Shown here: piece by piece, positions 6,173-14,283 of the stretch
Layout of the letters: each line of letters starts with the position of its first letter
How positions within the stretch are numbered: the stretch's first letter is position 1
NCBI GenBank assembly: GCA_020063545.1
Contig: JAGUUF010000377.1
Location: forward strand, 1-16,470
Direction: 5' to 3'
DNA from: Cytophagales bacterium
GTDB taxonomy: Bacteria > Bacteroidota > Bacteroidia > Cytophagales > Cyclobacteriaceae
Length of the DNA: 16,470 nt
Notes under the pieces: generated by a model
Databases searched by the model: none
Seen by the model: the letters and a program-made list of their open reading frames with translations, nothing else
Told to the model about the DNA's origin: nothing
Position numbers and translations under genes: made by a program

Positions 6173-7474
6173 TTAATACCGGTAATAATCTGGTTTATAA
6201 GGCCCCTGCCTTTCAACCCCGATGTACCTGGCCTGCTTGTCGTTAAGCTCTTCAAGCTCAACCCCGATTTTAGCCAGGTGTAACCGGGCCACTTTTTCAT
6301 CCAGATGCTTGGGCAGGGTGTATACTTTATTTTCGTATTTGCTCGAGTTACTCCAGAGCTCAATCTGAGCAAGCGTTTGGTTGGTAAATGAATTTGACAT
6401 GACAAACGAAGGATGCCCCGTGGCGCAACCCAGGTTAACCAGCCGCCCTTCGGCAAGCAGTATTACCTGGTTGCCGTTTTTCAGGGTAATGATATCAACC
6501 TGGGGTTTAATGGTGTCCCACTGCCCGTTCTTGCGAAGCCAGGCTACATCAATCTCGTTATCAAAGTGCCCGATGTTGCATACAATAGCCTTGTCCTTCA
6601 TTTTCATAAAGTGGCGGTCAACCACAATATCGCAGTTGCCGGTGGCCGTAACCACAATATCTACTTCGCCTACAACATCATCTAACTTTTTAACTGCAAA
6701 TCCATCCATAGCGGCCTGCAGCGCACATATGGGGTCAATTTCGGTAACGATTACCCGTGCACCGGCACCGCGCAGCGAGGCAGCCGAACCTTTGCCCACA
6801 TCGCCATAGCCTGCCACCACGGCAACCTTGCCGGCCATCATAATATCGGTTGCCCTGCGAATGGCATCCACCAGCGACTCTTTGCAGCCGTATTTATTGT
6901 CGAACTTCGATTTGGTTACCGAGTCGTTAATGTTAATGGCAGGTAAAGGCAGCTTACCATTCTTCTCGCGTTCTATCAGGCGGTGCACACCAGTTGTGGT
7001 CTCTTCGGAGATTCCCTTAATGCCCTGCACCAGTTCAGGGAAGCGGTCAAGCACCATGTTGGTCAGGTCACCGCCATCATCCAGAATCATGTTGAGAGGC
7101 TTGCCATCTTTGAATGCGAAAAGGGTTTGCTCAATGCACCAGTCGAACTCCTGTTCGTTCATACCCTTCCAGGCAAACACGGGAATCCCGGCAGCGGCAA
7201 TGGCGGCCGCGGCATGGTCCTGGGTTGAAAAGATATTGCAGCTTGACCAGCTTACTTCGGCACCCAGTTCAATCAATGTTTCTATCAGCACAGCCGTTTG
7301 GATGGTCATGTGCAGGCACCCGGCAATTCGGGCTCCTTTCAGCGGTTTTTTCGGGCCATATTCTTCGCGTATGGCCATGAGGCCTGGCATTTCGGCCTCG
7401 GCCAGTTTAATTTCTTTGCGGCCCCACTCGGCCAGTGAAATGTCTTTTACTTTGTATTTCAACGTTTCAACCAT
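6173..7474 (-). CDS. ahcY: adenosylhomocysteinase (S-adenosyl-L-homocysteine hydrolase)
   Basis: This 433-residue NAD-dependent cytoplasmic enzyme reversibly splits S-adenosylhomocysteine into homocysteine and adenosine, removing the product inhibitor of methyltransferases. Visible signatures are HMTIQTAVLIETL (55-67), SSCNIFSTQDHAAAA (77-91), DDGGDLT (132-138), EETTTGVHRL (158-167) and NDSVTKSKFDN with the catalytic lysine and aspartate (183-193). The Rossmann motif GYGDVGKG is at 222-229, GHPSFVMSNSF at 353-363, and the C-terminal KPDYYRY that reaches into the partner's NAD site at 427-433. Length fits bacterial enzymes without the extra 40-residue insert. The ATG at 7474 begins the canonical VETLKYKVKD; the frame extends further to 7549, but that stretch is not conserved-looking. 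Its leader is about 60 nt and contains a hairpin. Confidence 0.98.
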   Translation of the reverse strand: MVETLKYKVKDISLAEWGRKEIKLAEAEMPGLMAIREEYGPKKPLKGARIAGCLHMTIQTAVLIETLIELGAEVSWSSCNIFSTQDHAAAAIAAAGIPVFAWKGMNEQEFDWCIEQTLFAFKDGKPLNMILDDGGDLTNMVLDRFPELVQGIKGISEETTTGVHRLIEREKNGKLPLPAININDSVTKSKFDNKYGCKESLVDAIRRATDIMMAGKVAVVAGYGDVGKGSAASLRGAGARVIVTEIDPICALQAAMDGFAVKKLDDVVGEVDIVVTATGNCDIVVDRHFMKMKDKAIVCNIGHFDNEIDVAWLRKNGQWDTIKPQVDIITLKNGNQVILLAEGRLVNLGCATGHPSFVMSNSFTNQTLAQIELWSNSSKYENKVYTLPKHLDEKVARLHLAKIGVELEELNDKQARYIGVERQGPYKPDYYRY

Positions 7475-7502
7475 GTTTTTTAAAGTTTTTTCACCTGATG
7501 AA

Positions 7503-7545
7503 CCACCCAAAAACCTAATTGTTCGGGTGGGCGGGCACAAAAATA
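7503..7545 (-). promoter_or_regulatory. ahcY promoter candidate and leader hairpin
   Basis: On the minus strand TATTTTTG (7545-7538) matches TAnnTTTG; no proper -33 box is seen. Just after it CCACCC (7530-7525) pairs with GGGTGG (7508-7503), strengthened by AAC/GTT inside the loop. I see no conserved SAH or SAM riboswitch motif; the hairpin is small and unassigned. Confidence 0.35.
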
Positions 7546-7580
7546 CCACAAAGGTTTCAAAACTCCGTAATAGTAAAAGA

Positions 7581-7859
7581 TCAGGCTACAAATCGTTTCA
7601 TCCAGGCCACGGCTGCCTCTATGGAGTCGAATACGCGGAGTTCAATGCCCAACTCAGCCGAAATGGCCCGCATACGCTCATAGTATTCCCTGCGTATAGG
7701 ATCGGTAAAGCCTACTGTTCCCACACGCTGAAGCCCGTTTTGATGCGCTGCTTTTAACACGGCAAACACAGCCGAAAGAATATTGGTAATGTAAACAAAG
7801 TGTTTCCGTTCCTTTGCCTCAAGGACAGGTGGCTTAAGAAGGGATGTGATAGCGGACAA
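7581..7859 (-). CDS. short STAS/SpoIIAA-like protein or fragment, start uncertain
   Basis: The reading frame ending at 7581 has a convincing protein-like C-terminal half: ERKHFVYITNILSAVFAVLK, QRVGTVGFTDPIRREYYERM, then LGIELRVFDSIEAAVAWMKRF. The final 'LRVFDSxEAAVAWM' pattern resembles the last strand and helix of SpoIIAA-like/STAS domains found in Bacteroidota (typically about 130 residues). The N-terminal half of such a domain is missing. The only in-frame ATG (7970) lies deep in the preceding propeller gene and gives meaningless residues. I chose the TTG at 7859, which gives 92 residues; TTG 7880 is another choice. Either the gene uses a non-ATG start or it is a truncated remnant. It lies between the propeller gene (stop at 7892) and ahcY, on the same strand. 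Confidence 0.45.
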   Translation of the reverse strand: MSAITSLLKPPVLEAKERKHFVYITNILSAVFAVLKAAHQNGLQRVGTVGFTDPIRREYYERMRAISAELGIELRVFDSIEAAVAWMKRFVA

Positions 7860-7891
7860 CAGGGTTGATTCAAAAATCAAAAATAGTGAAA

Positions 7892-9181
7892 CTACTTCTG
7901 ACCTTCCAGTTGCCTGTGGATGAGGATGCTTGTCCAGATGCTTGTTCTGCCATTGTCCATGCGGGTCCAAACCGGAACGATAATTTCATTAAATGCCGAT
8001 ATACCGATATAACTGCCAAAAAAAGCATCAGGGGCAGGCACAAAGGGTGTTTCACTGATTTTGGTGTTTTTAAAACTCGTTCCATTGTCGGTTGACCAGG
8101 CCAGGTACACATCGGTGCGGTTGTCATCGTAGTTTCGCCTGTCGTAAAAAACGATATAGATAAACCCGGTTGACGGATCAACGGTCATAGCCGGCATAAA
8201 CTGGTGGCGGCCGCTGTTATCGTTATGTATGGTAATGGGGGTTGTCCAGTTATCGCCCATATTAAACGATCGCATAAACCAGATGTCTGCATCGCCTTCG
8301 CCATCATCGGTCCAAACCAGATACAATGCTCCGCTATACGTGCCTTTGCTTTGATCGCACACCAGAAGCGGCAACCCGTTTGAGCGGTCAATGCCGGGAA
8401 TATTCATTGACCAGCCTCCCGGCTGATTGGTTAACAAAATATCGTTGGTAAGCCAGGTGGTGCCGCCATCAAAGGAACGATCCATGTAAATTTTTCCCTG
8501 GTTGGCATACACAATAAAAATCCTGCCGTCAATTGTTGCCGCTGGCATGGCACCCATAGCCGTATTATCATCATCCCGGCAATCGCCAGATTGTTGGGAA
8601 ATGATTTTGGGTTTTGAGAACTTGGTTCCGTTAGCGGATTGGCTGAACATAATCCTGCTTTGGCATTCGGGAGCATCGCTGCCATACGCATCAAACTCCG
8701 TCCACGCCACATACATGTTCCCCTTACGGTCGGAAACAGCCCATGGTTTACGTTGGTCTTTCGGAGGATTCAGCCCGATAGAGGCACCTGCATCCCACGT
8801 TGCACCGCCATCGGTTGATTTCTGTGCAACAATGCGGTCGAGAAAAATCTCGCTATCCCAATTCTTACCGTCCGGATCGGAAAGGTGAAGATAATAAAAC
8901 GTGCCTTTGAAGTCTGAGAGAAGCATGGGGTTGCCAAATACGCCATAGGGCGAACGCATCCTGGATTTCATCCACGATAATCCGCGGTTGTTGGTGTAGT
9001 ACACATTGTTGGGGGCCGACCCTACCACAATGGTTTCCGGGGTTTTATAACTAACGGCTACTGAAGGTTCGGCCGGAAACCGGCCTTTTGTTCGGGCGCT
9101 GTCCAACAGGATATTCTTATACTGGCCATTTACCTTTCCGCACAAAAGGGCAAACGATACAAACACTAAAACTTTTTTCAT
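7892..9181 (-). CDS. secreted six-bladed Asp-box (sialidase-like) propeller protein
   Basis: The 429-residue product starts with a signal peptide (MKKVLVFVSFALLCGKVNGQ). Six Asp-box turns (S/T-x-D/N-x-G-x-x-W/F) recur about every 50-70 residues: TNNRGLSW (63-70), STDGGATW (122-129), a degenerate SQSANGTKF (180-188), SFDGGTTW (236-243), SFNMGDNW (305-312) and STDNGTSF (363-370). That spacing predicts a six-bladed beta propeller. The opening EPSVAVSYKTPETIVVG resembles 'sialidase family' exo-proteins rather than true sialidases, and the FRIP motif of neuraminidases is absent, so glycosidase activity is not supported. I chose the ATG at 9181 because it begins the signal peptide and a promoter candidate lies just upstream; an ATG at 9196 would add five residues. 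It lies 62 nt downstream of the CocE-like hydrolase gene, on the same strand. Confidence 0.85.
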   Translation of the reverse strand: MKKVLVFVSFALLCGKVNGQYKNILLDSARTKGRFPAEPSVAVSYKTPETIVVGSAPNNVYYTNNRGLSWMKSRMRSPYGVFGNPMLLSDFKGTFYYLHLSDPDGKNWDSEIFLDRIVAQKSTDGGATWDAGASIGLNPPKDQRKPWAVSDRKGNMYVAWTEFDAYGSDAPECQSRIMFSQSANGTKFSKPKIISQQSGDCRDDDNTAMGAMPAATIDGRIFIVYANQGKIYMDRSFDGGTTWLTNDILLTNQPGGWSMNIPGIDRSNGLPLLVCDQSKGTYSGALYLVWTDDGEGDADIWFMRSFNMGDNWTTPITIHNDNSGRHQFMPAMTVDPSTGFIYIVFYDRRNYDDNRTDVYLAWSTDNGTSFKNTKISETPFVPAPDAFFGSYIGISAFNEIIVPVWTRMDNGRTSIWTSILIHRQLEGQK

Positions 9182-9209
9182 TGAACCTGCTTTCATGAGG
9201 CGAAGTAAA

Positions 9210-9241
9210 CAAAATCAAAGCGGCATATCAACCACACCAAA
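9210..9241 (-). promoter_or_regulatory. candidate promoter of the propeller gene (TTTG, 20 nt, TGATTTTG)
   Basis: On the minus strand TTTG (9241-9238) and TGATTTTG (9217-9210, one mismatch to TAnnTTTG) are separated by exactly 20 nt. Transcription would start near 9204, about 23 nt before the ATG at 9181. This makes the alternative ATG at 9196 less likely and allows the gene to be expressed separately from the upstream hydrolase. Confidence 0.45.
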
Positions 9242-9243
9242 CG

Positions 9244-11145
9244 TTACTTTTTAAATTCAAGCCTTGCTTTAAGTTTTTCGTTTCCTCCAACCTCAACAAC
9301 CGATGAGCCGTAAACCCTTATGGTTGATTTAATAAAGTCGTCTTCGTTTGCTTTATAGATGTTGTCTATATATTTCTGCGGGTTGCGGTCAATATAGGGA
9401 AACCAGGTGCTGTGAATCTGGATCATGATCCGGTGACCTTTTTTAAAGGTATGCAGTACATCCTGCAACGGAAATTCAACATCGGTAATTTCATTTGGTT
9501 TAAACGGTTCGGGTTTTTCAAAACTGTTCCGGAAGCGCCCGCGGAAAACTTCGCTGCGCACCAACTGCTGGTAGCCACCCATAACAATATTTTTCGGGTT
9601 GTGATCATAATTGGGGTGGTCATCCGGGTACACATCAATCAGCTTCACAACAAAGTCGGCATCGGTGCCCGTCATCGAAACTTTGAGGCGCGCCATTATT
9701 TCACCGGCCAGTACCACATCATCGGTAAGCACATCGGTTTCGAATGTGATCACATCAGGCCTGCGCGAGGCCTGCCGCTGGTCATCGCTCATAAACCGTC
9801 TGGGGGTAAAGGTAAGTCCTTCGGTTTGCGAAGTGTAGGGCACGGGCTTTGCCGGGTCGCTGATGTATTCAAACACCGCTTCTTTTGGTGTGGGGTTGTT
9901 CACATAAAGTTTACCATTCTCCCCGAAATAAAGTTTAAGGGGGTTGTACTCGCGCGGTGGCCAGTAGTCGAACCTGCGCCATTCTTTTTTGCCGGTATCG
10001 AACATAAGCGCTTCGGGTAAATCAGGCTGGCCTTCATCTTTCAGGTAGTAAGCAAAAAACTTACGCTCGATTTCGCGCTGGTAAAATGTTGAAATGCTGT
10101 CGCCAAAATAAATATGGTTATGGGTTGATTTGCCTTGCTCGCGCGCCCAGTCACCATGGCCCCATGGGCCCATTACAATGGTGTTTTTTGCAGCCGGACT
10201 GCCGGCTTCGATTGATTTATAAATGTTAAGCGGGCCATACAGGTCTTCGGCATCAAACCAGCCGCCTACGGTCATAACAGCGTGCCTGGCATTTTTTAAA
10301 TGGGGCAGCAGGTTGCGCGCTTGCCAAAACTCATCGTAGTTTGGATGATCAATAATCTGTTGCCAGAAAAAATTATCGTGGTGATACTTCGCGGTAATAT
10401 TCTTAAGCGGGCCCTGGCGCAAATGAAAATCGTAACCGTCTCTGGGGGCCTGCGCATAGAAGCGCATGATTTTATCCTCGAACCAGTCTTCCTTGGTTTG
10501 CTTGTCTTTCTGGTATCCGAAAACGGCAAATGCAGCGGTGTAACTCTGCAGGTAAGCGCCCATGTGGTGAAAGTCGTCAAAGAAGAAATCACTGATGGGA
10601 GCCTGTGGTGAAGAGGCCTTTAATGCCGGGTGGGCATCGGGAATTGCGGCAGCCGTGTAAAATCCCGGGTACGAAATGCCAAACATCCCCACACGGCCAT
10701 TATTGTTTTTAATGTTCTTAATCATCCAGTCAATGGTATCCCAGGTGTCAGAACTTTCATCAATGGCTTTCTTATCCTTCGGGTTGTTGCCCGGTATGTT
10801 CGGCCGCATGTTATCGAACGTGCCCTCGCTCATGTAGCGGCCCCGAACATCCTGAAAAGCCAAAATGTATTTATCGCGCACCAGGTAGTTCGAGGGATGC
10901 CCGTAGGTTTTGAAATCGGCATAACCAGATGCATTGTAACACGTTCGGTTAAGCAGGATGGGGTATTTTTTCGACTGGTCCTTCGGTGTATAAACCACGG
11001 TGAACAGTTTAATCCCATCCCGCATCGGGATGAGATACTCTGCCTTATCATAATGCTGGCGCATGTAAACCGAATCGGCTTTAAACTCCTGCGCATAGGT
11101 TAGTACCGATACCGAAAGGGCAATCCAAGTCAAGAAATGTTTCAT
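9244..11145 (-). CDS. secreted CocE/NonD-family serine hydrolase (X-Pro dipeptidyl peptidase S15-like)
   Basis: This 633-residue protein carries a signal peptide (MKHFLTWIALSVSVLTYAQ). An alpha/beta-hydrolase domain follows, with QDVRGRYMSEGTF (98-110) and the nucleophile elbow GISYPG, Ser158 (156-161). The remaining triad candidates are Asp298 (GGWFDAED) and His330 (GPWGHGDW), at positions matching cocaine esterase. A helical cap lies at about 185-275. The C-terminal jelly-roll domain of the PepX type (about 400-630) contains VVLAGEIMARLKVS, DADFVVKLIDVYPDD and FPLQDVLHTFKKGHRIMIQI. Known relatives cleave esters, amides or acyl-prolyl bonds; the substrate here cannot be told. Length is typical. 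It diverges from the PhoD-like gene across 99 nt and runs in the same direction as the propeller gene. Confidence 0.94.
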   Translation of the reverse strand: MKHFLTWIALSVSVLTYAQEFKADSVYMRQHYDKAEYLIPMRDGIKLFTVVYTPKDQSKKYPILLNRTCYNASGYADFKTYGHPSNYLVRDKYILAFQDVRGRYMSEGTFDNMRPNIPGNNPKDKKAIDESSDTWDTIDWMIKNIKNNNGRVGMFGISYPGFYTAAAIPDAHPALKASSPQAPISDFFFDDFHHMGAYLQSYTAAFAVFGYQKDKQTKEDWFEDKIMRFYAQAPRDGYDFHLRQGPLKNITAKYHHDNFFWQQIIDHPNYDEFWQARNLLPHLKNARHAVMTVGGWFDAEDLYGPLNIYKSIEAGSPAAKNTIVMGPWGHGDWAREQGKSTHNHIYFGDSISTFYQREIERKFFAYYLKDEGQPDLPEALMFDTGKKEWRRFDYWPPREYNPLKLYFGENGKLYVNNPTPKEAVFEYISDPAKPVPYTSQTEGLTFTPRRFMSDDQRQASRRPDVITFETDVLTDDVVLAGEIMARLKVSMTGTDADFVVKLIDVYPDDHPNYDHNPKNIVMGGYQQLVRSEVFRGRFRNSFEKPEPFKPNEITDVEFPLQDVLHTFKKGHRIMIQIHSTWFPYIDRNPQKYIDNIYKANEDDFIKSTIRVYGSSVVEVGGNEKLKARLEFKK

Positions 11146-11180
11146 GGCATATGGTTTAATGATTGAAAATTAACGATACG

Positions 11181-11213
11181 GAAATATAAATTCAATCTGA
11201 ATTCAACATCAAT
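11181..11213 (-). promoter_or_regulatory. candidate promoter of the CocE-like gene with direct repeats
   Basis: On the minus strand ATTG (11213-11210) and TATATTTC (11188-11181, one mismatch to TAnnTTTG) are 21 nt apart. Between them TTGAATT occurs twice (11206-11200 and 11195-11189) with an 11-nt period, one helical turn, so a regulator could bind there. The leader would be about 30 nt. Confidence 0.35.
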
Positions 11214-11244
11214 TACCTTACCTTGTTATCAAACTTAGCTAATT

Positions 11245-12261
11245 ATGCGAACACGGCTGATTATTTTTTTTGCATTTCAGGCTCAACTGCTTTTTGCCCA
11301 ACCCATCCTTAAAATTGCCTTTGGTTCCTGCAGCCATCAAAACTCGCCCGAACAGCTGTGGAACGAGGTGGTTATCCTTACACCCGACCTGTGGGTGTGG
11401 GGCGGTGACAACATCTATGCCGATACACACGATATGCAGGTGATGAAAGCGAAATACAACCAGCAAAAGAACCACCCCGGCTACCAAAAACTTCTCGCAA
11501 CCTGCCCGGTAACCGGCACCTGGGACGACCATGACTTTGGCATAAACGATGGCGGCAGGTTTTACACAAAAAAACAGGAAAGCAAGGCGCTTATGCTCGA
11601 GTTCCTTGGCTTTTCAACTGATAACGCCATCCGCAAGCACGAAGGCGTTTACAATTCCCGTATTATCAGTAAAAGCAACCTGAAGATCCAACTAATCAAC
11701 CTGGATACCCGATGGTTCCGTGATACGATTTATAAAGAATACTACTTCGACTCGGCAGCAAACCGCAGGCGCTACCGTTTCCTGCAAAATGAAACGGGCG
11801 ACATCCTGGGGGAGGCACAATGGACATGGCTGGAACAGGAACTAAAAACCAGCACAGCCCAACTCATCATTATTAACTCCAGCATTCAGGTAATTTCCAG
11901 CGAACACGATTTTGAAAAGTGGAGTAACTTCCCCAAAGCCCGCCAACGGCTTATTGATTTGCTCAAAAAATACCCCTCTAAAAAAGTACTCATCATCAGT
12001 GGCGACCGCCACATTGCTGAAATTTCAAAAATGGAGATTCCGGGCTTACCCTACCCGCTCTATGACATTACCTCCAGCGGGCTAACCCATACATGGAGCG
12101 AGGCCGGAAACGAACGCAACCGCTACCGCGTTGGCGAACTTATTATGAAGAAAAATTTCGCCTTACTGGAAATCACTCAGCGCTCCGGAAGGACCGAGTT
12201 GAATGTGACCATCCGCGGAAAAGACAATGAAACATTTCTGGAGCAGCGGATTACATTGTAA
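11245..12261 (+). CDS. secreted PhoD-like alkaline phosphatase/phosphodiesterase family protein
   Basis: This 338-residue protein starts with a hydrophobic signal sequence (MRTRLIIFFAFQAQLLFAQ). It carries the metallophosphatase core motifs of the PhoD family: FGSCSHQ (26-32), GGDNIYAD (53-60), TWDDHDFGINDGG (92-104), SGDRHIAEI (252-260) and ITSSGLTHTW (275-284). These supply the Asp, Asn and His ligands for the metal centre. It lacks the N-terminal domain of Bacillus PhoD and is closer to the short form found in Bacteroidota and eukaryotes. The likely location is periplasmic or surface, hydrolysing phosphate mono- or diesters; the exact substrate is unknown. No Pho box was recognised. It is convergent with the TonB receptor gene, whose stop is 24 nt beyond its own. 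Confidence 0.92.
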   Translation: MRTRLIIFFAFQAQLLFAQPILKIAFGSCSHQNSPEQLWNEVVILTPDLWVWGGDNIYADTHDMQVMKAKYNQQKNHPGYQKLLATCPVTGTWDDHDFGINDGGRFYTKKQESKALMLEFLGFSTDNAIRKHEGVYNSRIISKSNLKIQLINLDTRWFRDTIYKEYYFDSAANRRRYRFLQNETGDILGEAQWTWLEQELKTSTAQLIIINSSIQVISSEHDFEKWSNFPKARQRLIDLLKKYPSKKVLIISGDRHIAEISKMEIPGLPYPLYDITSSGLTHTWSEAGNERNRYRVGELIMKKNFALLEITQRSGRTELNVTIRGKDNETFLEQRITL

Positions 12262-12265
12262 TAAA

Positions 12266-12299
12266 GATAAAAGCAGTGTGCGCATTAATAGCGCACACT
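12266..12299 (-). terminator. terminator of the TonB receptor gene overlapping its last codons
   Basis: AGTGTGCGC (12275-12283) pairs perfectly with GCGCACACT (12291-12299). On the minus strand the structure is followed by GCTTTTATCTTTATT, a moderate T-run. The receptor's stop codon (12287-12285) lies in the seven-base loop. No T-run exists on the plus-strand side. Confidence 0.65.
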
Positions 12300-14153
12300 C
12301 ACTCCCATGGTTACGTTTAGCTGCTGCGTGCTGTATCCATATACCTCCGCGTATACCTGGTTCAATACATTCCGAACATCCACAAACACCTTAACCCGGC
12401 TTTGCATCAGCCGGTATTCGCTGTACACATCCACAAGCGTATATGGATCCAACACCACTTCCTTCGAGGTAAACGTGTTGAAATCAAAATAAATATCGTT
12501 GCGTTTACCGAACGACTTTGCATGCACACTTACCAGCCAGTTACCGGTTACCTGGTACACCACTCCGGCACCGCCCATGTGGCGCGGCCTTCGGTATAGC
12601 GGATTATTGCGGGTTTCAACTGGCGTAATCTCTTTACCGGTAACGTATTGGTATTGTGCCTGAACAGTAATTCGGCCGGTTCGGTAAAAGGCCTCCAGTT
12701 CTACGCCCCGATCATTCAGCTCATCGCGGTTTTCGTATGCGGTGGTGTAAACAATAGCATCCCGGATGGTTCGGGAAAACCACGTTGCCCGGAGTTCGGG
12801 AAAATCAGCACCTGGCAAATAGTGAATACCGGCTTCAACGGTCTTTGCTTTCTCGGGTTTTAAATCGGGGTTTGCACCAAACGGGCCATAAAGCTGGTTG
12901 AGCACCGGTGTTTTAAAGGCTGAAGAAAGGTTAGCAAAAAACTTCAATTTGTTGTTAACCAGGTACGAAGGATTGATGCTGTACACAGCAGCATAACCAA
13001 ACTGCGAATGATTAACCAGCCTTCCGCCTGCTTCTGCCGAAAAGCCTCCCCTGTTCCGGACAAACAATGAAACATAAGGATTGAATATAGTAAAGGAAGG
13101 TGTTTCTCCGCCCTGGGTTTGCATCGCAAACTGCTGCCAGGTAACACCGGTTAACAACTGGAACCAGTCCGTTGGGTTATCCACCAGAAACACCTCGGCA
13201 TGGTGAAAGCGCCCATCATACGCGTAGCTGCCAAACATATCGGTATAATCGCGTTGTGTACGATTGTACGTGTACATAGCGCTGACACGGGTATGCTCCA
13301 TTTGCCAATCGGCCTGCAGGCCGGGCGAAATACTTGTGGCCGTATAGTTGGCATCCGGGTCATCGGTGAACGCGCCCATATCATAACCACCGTCAAATTC
13401 TGTGTACCGCAGGTATGGCCTGATTTTCAGTTGCCGATTCAGGTTAACACCAAACGAAGCCTGCAAGGCCTGTTGGGCCATGCCATCCTTATCGAACGTA
13501 CCGGTAGTATCCTTCGCTTCGCTCAACCCATCGGACGAAAGCCGCGAATAATCAACCTGGTATTCCAGTTTTTGGGTACTGCCGTTTACCGCGGCATTCA
13601 GGCGCAGGGTATTGAAACTCCCGTAGCCGGCAAGGCCCGATACCGTTGCCGGTTTACTTCCTCTCTTTTTGGTGATAATGTTGATAACGCCCGCCATGGC
13701 ATCGGTGCCGTATAATACCGACTGGCTGCCTTTCAGGATTTCGATGCGTTCAACCTGGTCGAGCGAAATCAGGCGGATATCAAATGCTCCGTCAATTCCT
13801 GATGGATCATTAACCGGTACGCCATCAATAAGAATTAACGTGTGTTTGCCGGACGCCCCACGCAAAAAAACCGATTTGTCTTTACCCGGGTTACTGGTAG
13901 CGCCATTCACCACCAGGCCCGCCTGCTCGTTCAGGAGTTGGGCCAGGTCTTTCCCACGGCTGCGTTCAATCTGTTCTTCGTCAATAATGGCAACCACCTT
14001 GCCGGTTTCGCTAACCGGTTTTGAAAACTTGGTTGCCGTTACCACCACTTCGCGAAGGGTTGTGGTGGAATCTTGCTGGGCGATTGTTGGTGTTGGGGCC
14101 CAGAACCAACAGGCAATCACAGTCATTGCCCAGACGTTCATCTCTTTTTTCAT
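12285..14153 (-). CDS. btuB: TonB-dependent receptor, BtuB-like (corrinoid uptake)
   Basis: This 622-residue outer-membrane protein starts with a signal peptide ending at about PTPTIAQ (20-26). A TonB-box-like segment follows (TTLREVVVTATK, 31-42). The plug domain is at about 45-152 with DLAQLLNEQAGL, FLRGASGKHTLILIDGVPV and QVERIEILKGSQSVLYGTDA, VINIITKK. The remainder is strand-rich beta barrel ending in the aromatic VSVRY. Size and plug match BtuB, the vitamin B12 receptor, and the cobalamin riboswitch in the leader strongly supports corrinoid uptake (inference from both). No periplasmic binding protein or ABC transporter is in the window; BtuF/C/D must lie elsewhere. The frame continues upstream to 14330, but that stretch overlaps the riboswitch; the ATG at 14153 gives the signal peptide. 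It is the only gene between its promoter and terminator. Confidence 0.93.
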   Translation of the reverse strand: MKKEMNVWAMTVIACWFWAPTPTIAQQDSTTTLREVVVTATKFSKPVSETGKVVAIIDEEQIERSRGKDLAQLLNEQAGLVVNGATSNPGKDKSVFLRGASGKHTLILIDGVPVNDPSGIDGAFDIRLISLDQVERIEILKGSQSVLYGTDAMAGVINIITKKRGSKPATVSGLAGYGSFNTLRLNAAVNGSTQKLEYQVDYSRLSSDGLSEAKDTTGTFDKDGMAQQALQASFGVNLNRQLKIRPYLRYTEFDGGYDMGAFTDDPDANYTATSISPGLQADWQMEHTRVSAMYTYNRTQRDYTDMFGSYAYDGRFHHAEVFLVDNPTDWFQLLTGVTWQQFAMQTQGGETPSFTIFNPYVSLFVRNRGGFSAEAGGRLVNHSQFGYAAVYSINPSYLVNNKLKFFANLSSAFKTPVLNQLYGPFGANPDLKPEKAKTVEAGIHYLPGADFPELRATWFSRTIRDAIVYTTAYENRDELNDRGVELEAFYRTGRITVQAQYQYVTGKEITPVETRNNPLYRRPRHMGGAGVVYQVTGNWLVSVHAKSFGKRNDIYFDFNTFTSKEVVLDPYTLVDVYSEYRLMQSRVKVFVDVRNVLNQVYAEVYGYSTQQLNVTMGVSVRY

Positions 14154-14283
14154 AATTGAAAAAGGGTTAAGGGTTGAAAAAAGAGTAAAGGCTGAAAATG
14201 AAACGTGTGGAAAGGCGGCAATTGGAGCACCGCCCAGCACATGAATCACAGTAGCTTTTACCCGAAGCACTGAAATAATAATT
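14154..14283 (-). promoter_or_regulatory. riboswitch-to-start spacer (possible expression platform)
   Basis: This stretch lies between riboswitch and start codon. On the minus strand it holds a hairpin just after the riboswitch, CAGTGCTT (14272-14265) with AAGC-T-ACTG (14257-14249), and a second one of GGCGG with CCGCC followed by TTTCC (about 14234-14210). Neither is a classic terminator, so the switching mechanism is unclear. It contains no gene. Confidence 0.4.

Noticed and set aside
7475..7549. Longer ahcY start at 7549
   Set aside because: The extra 25 residues are encoded by the presumed promoter/leader and are not like the family's N-terminus.
7475..7580. SAH or SAM riboswitch ahead of ahcY
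   Set aside because: Only a simple hairpin is present; none of the conserved core motifs known to me were seen.
6828..7757. 309-residue plus-strand open frame
   Set aside because: It is antisense to ahcY, serine/proline/arginine-rich without domain character, and the opposite strand has an unmistakable enzyme.
9412..10020. 202-residue plus-strand open frame
   Set aside because: Lies wholly antisense to the CocE-like hydrolase; composition is that of a reverse-strand shadow.
13200..14244. Two long plus-strand open frames (171 and 191 residues)
   Set aside because: Both are antisense to the TonB receptor gene and show no protein-like features.
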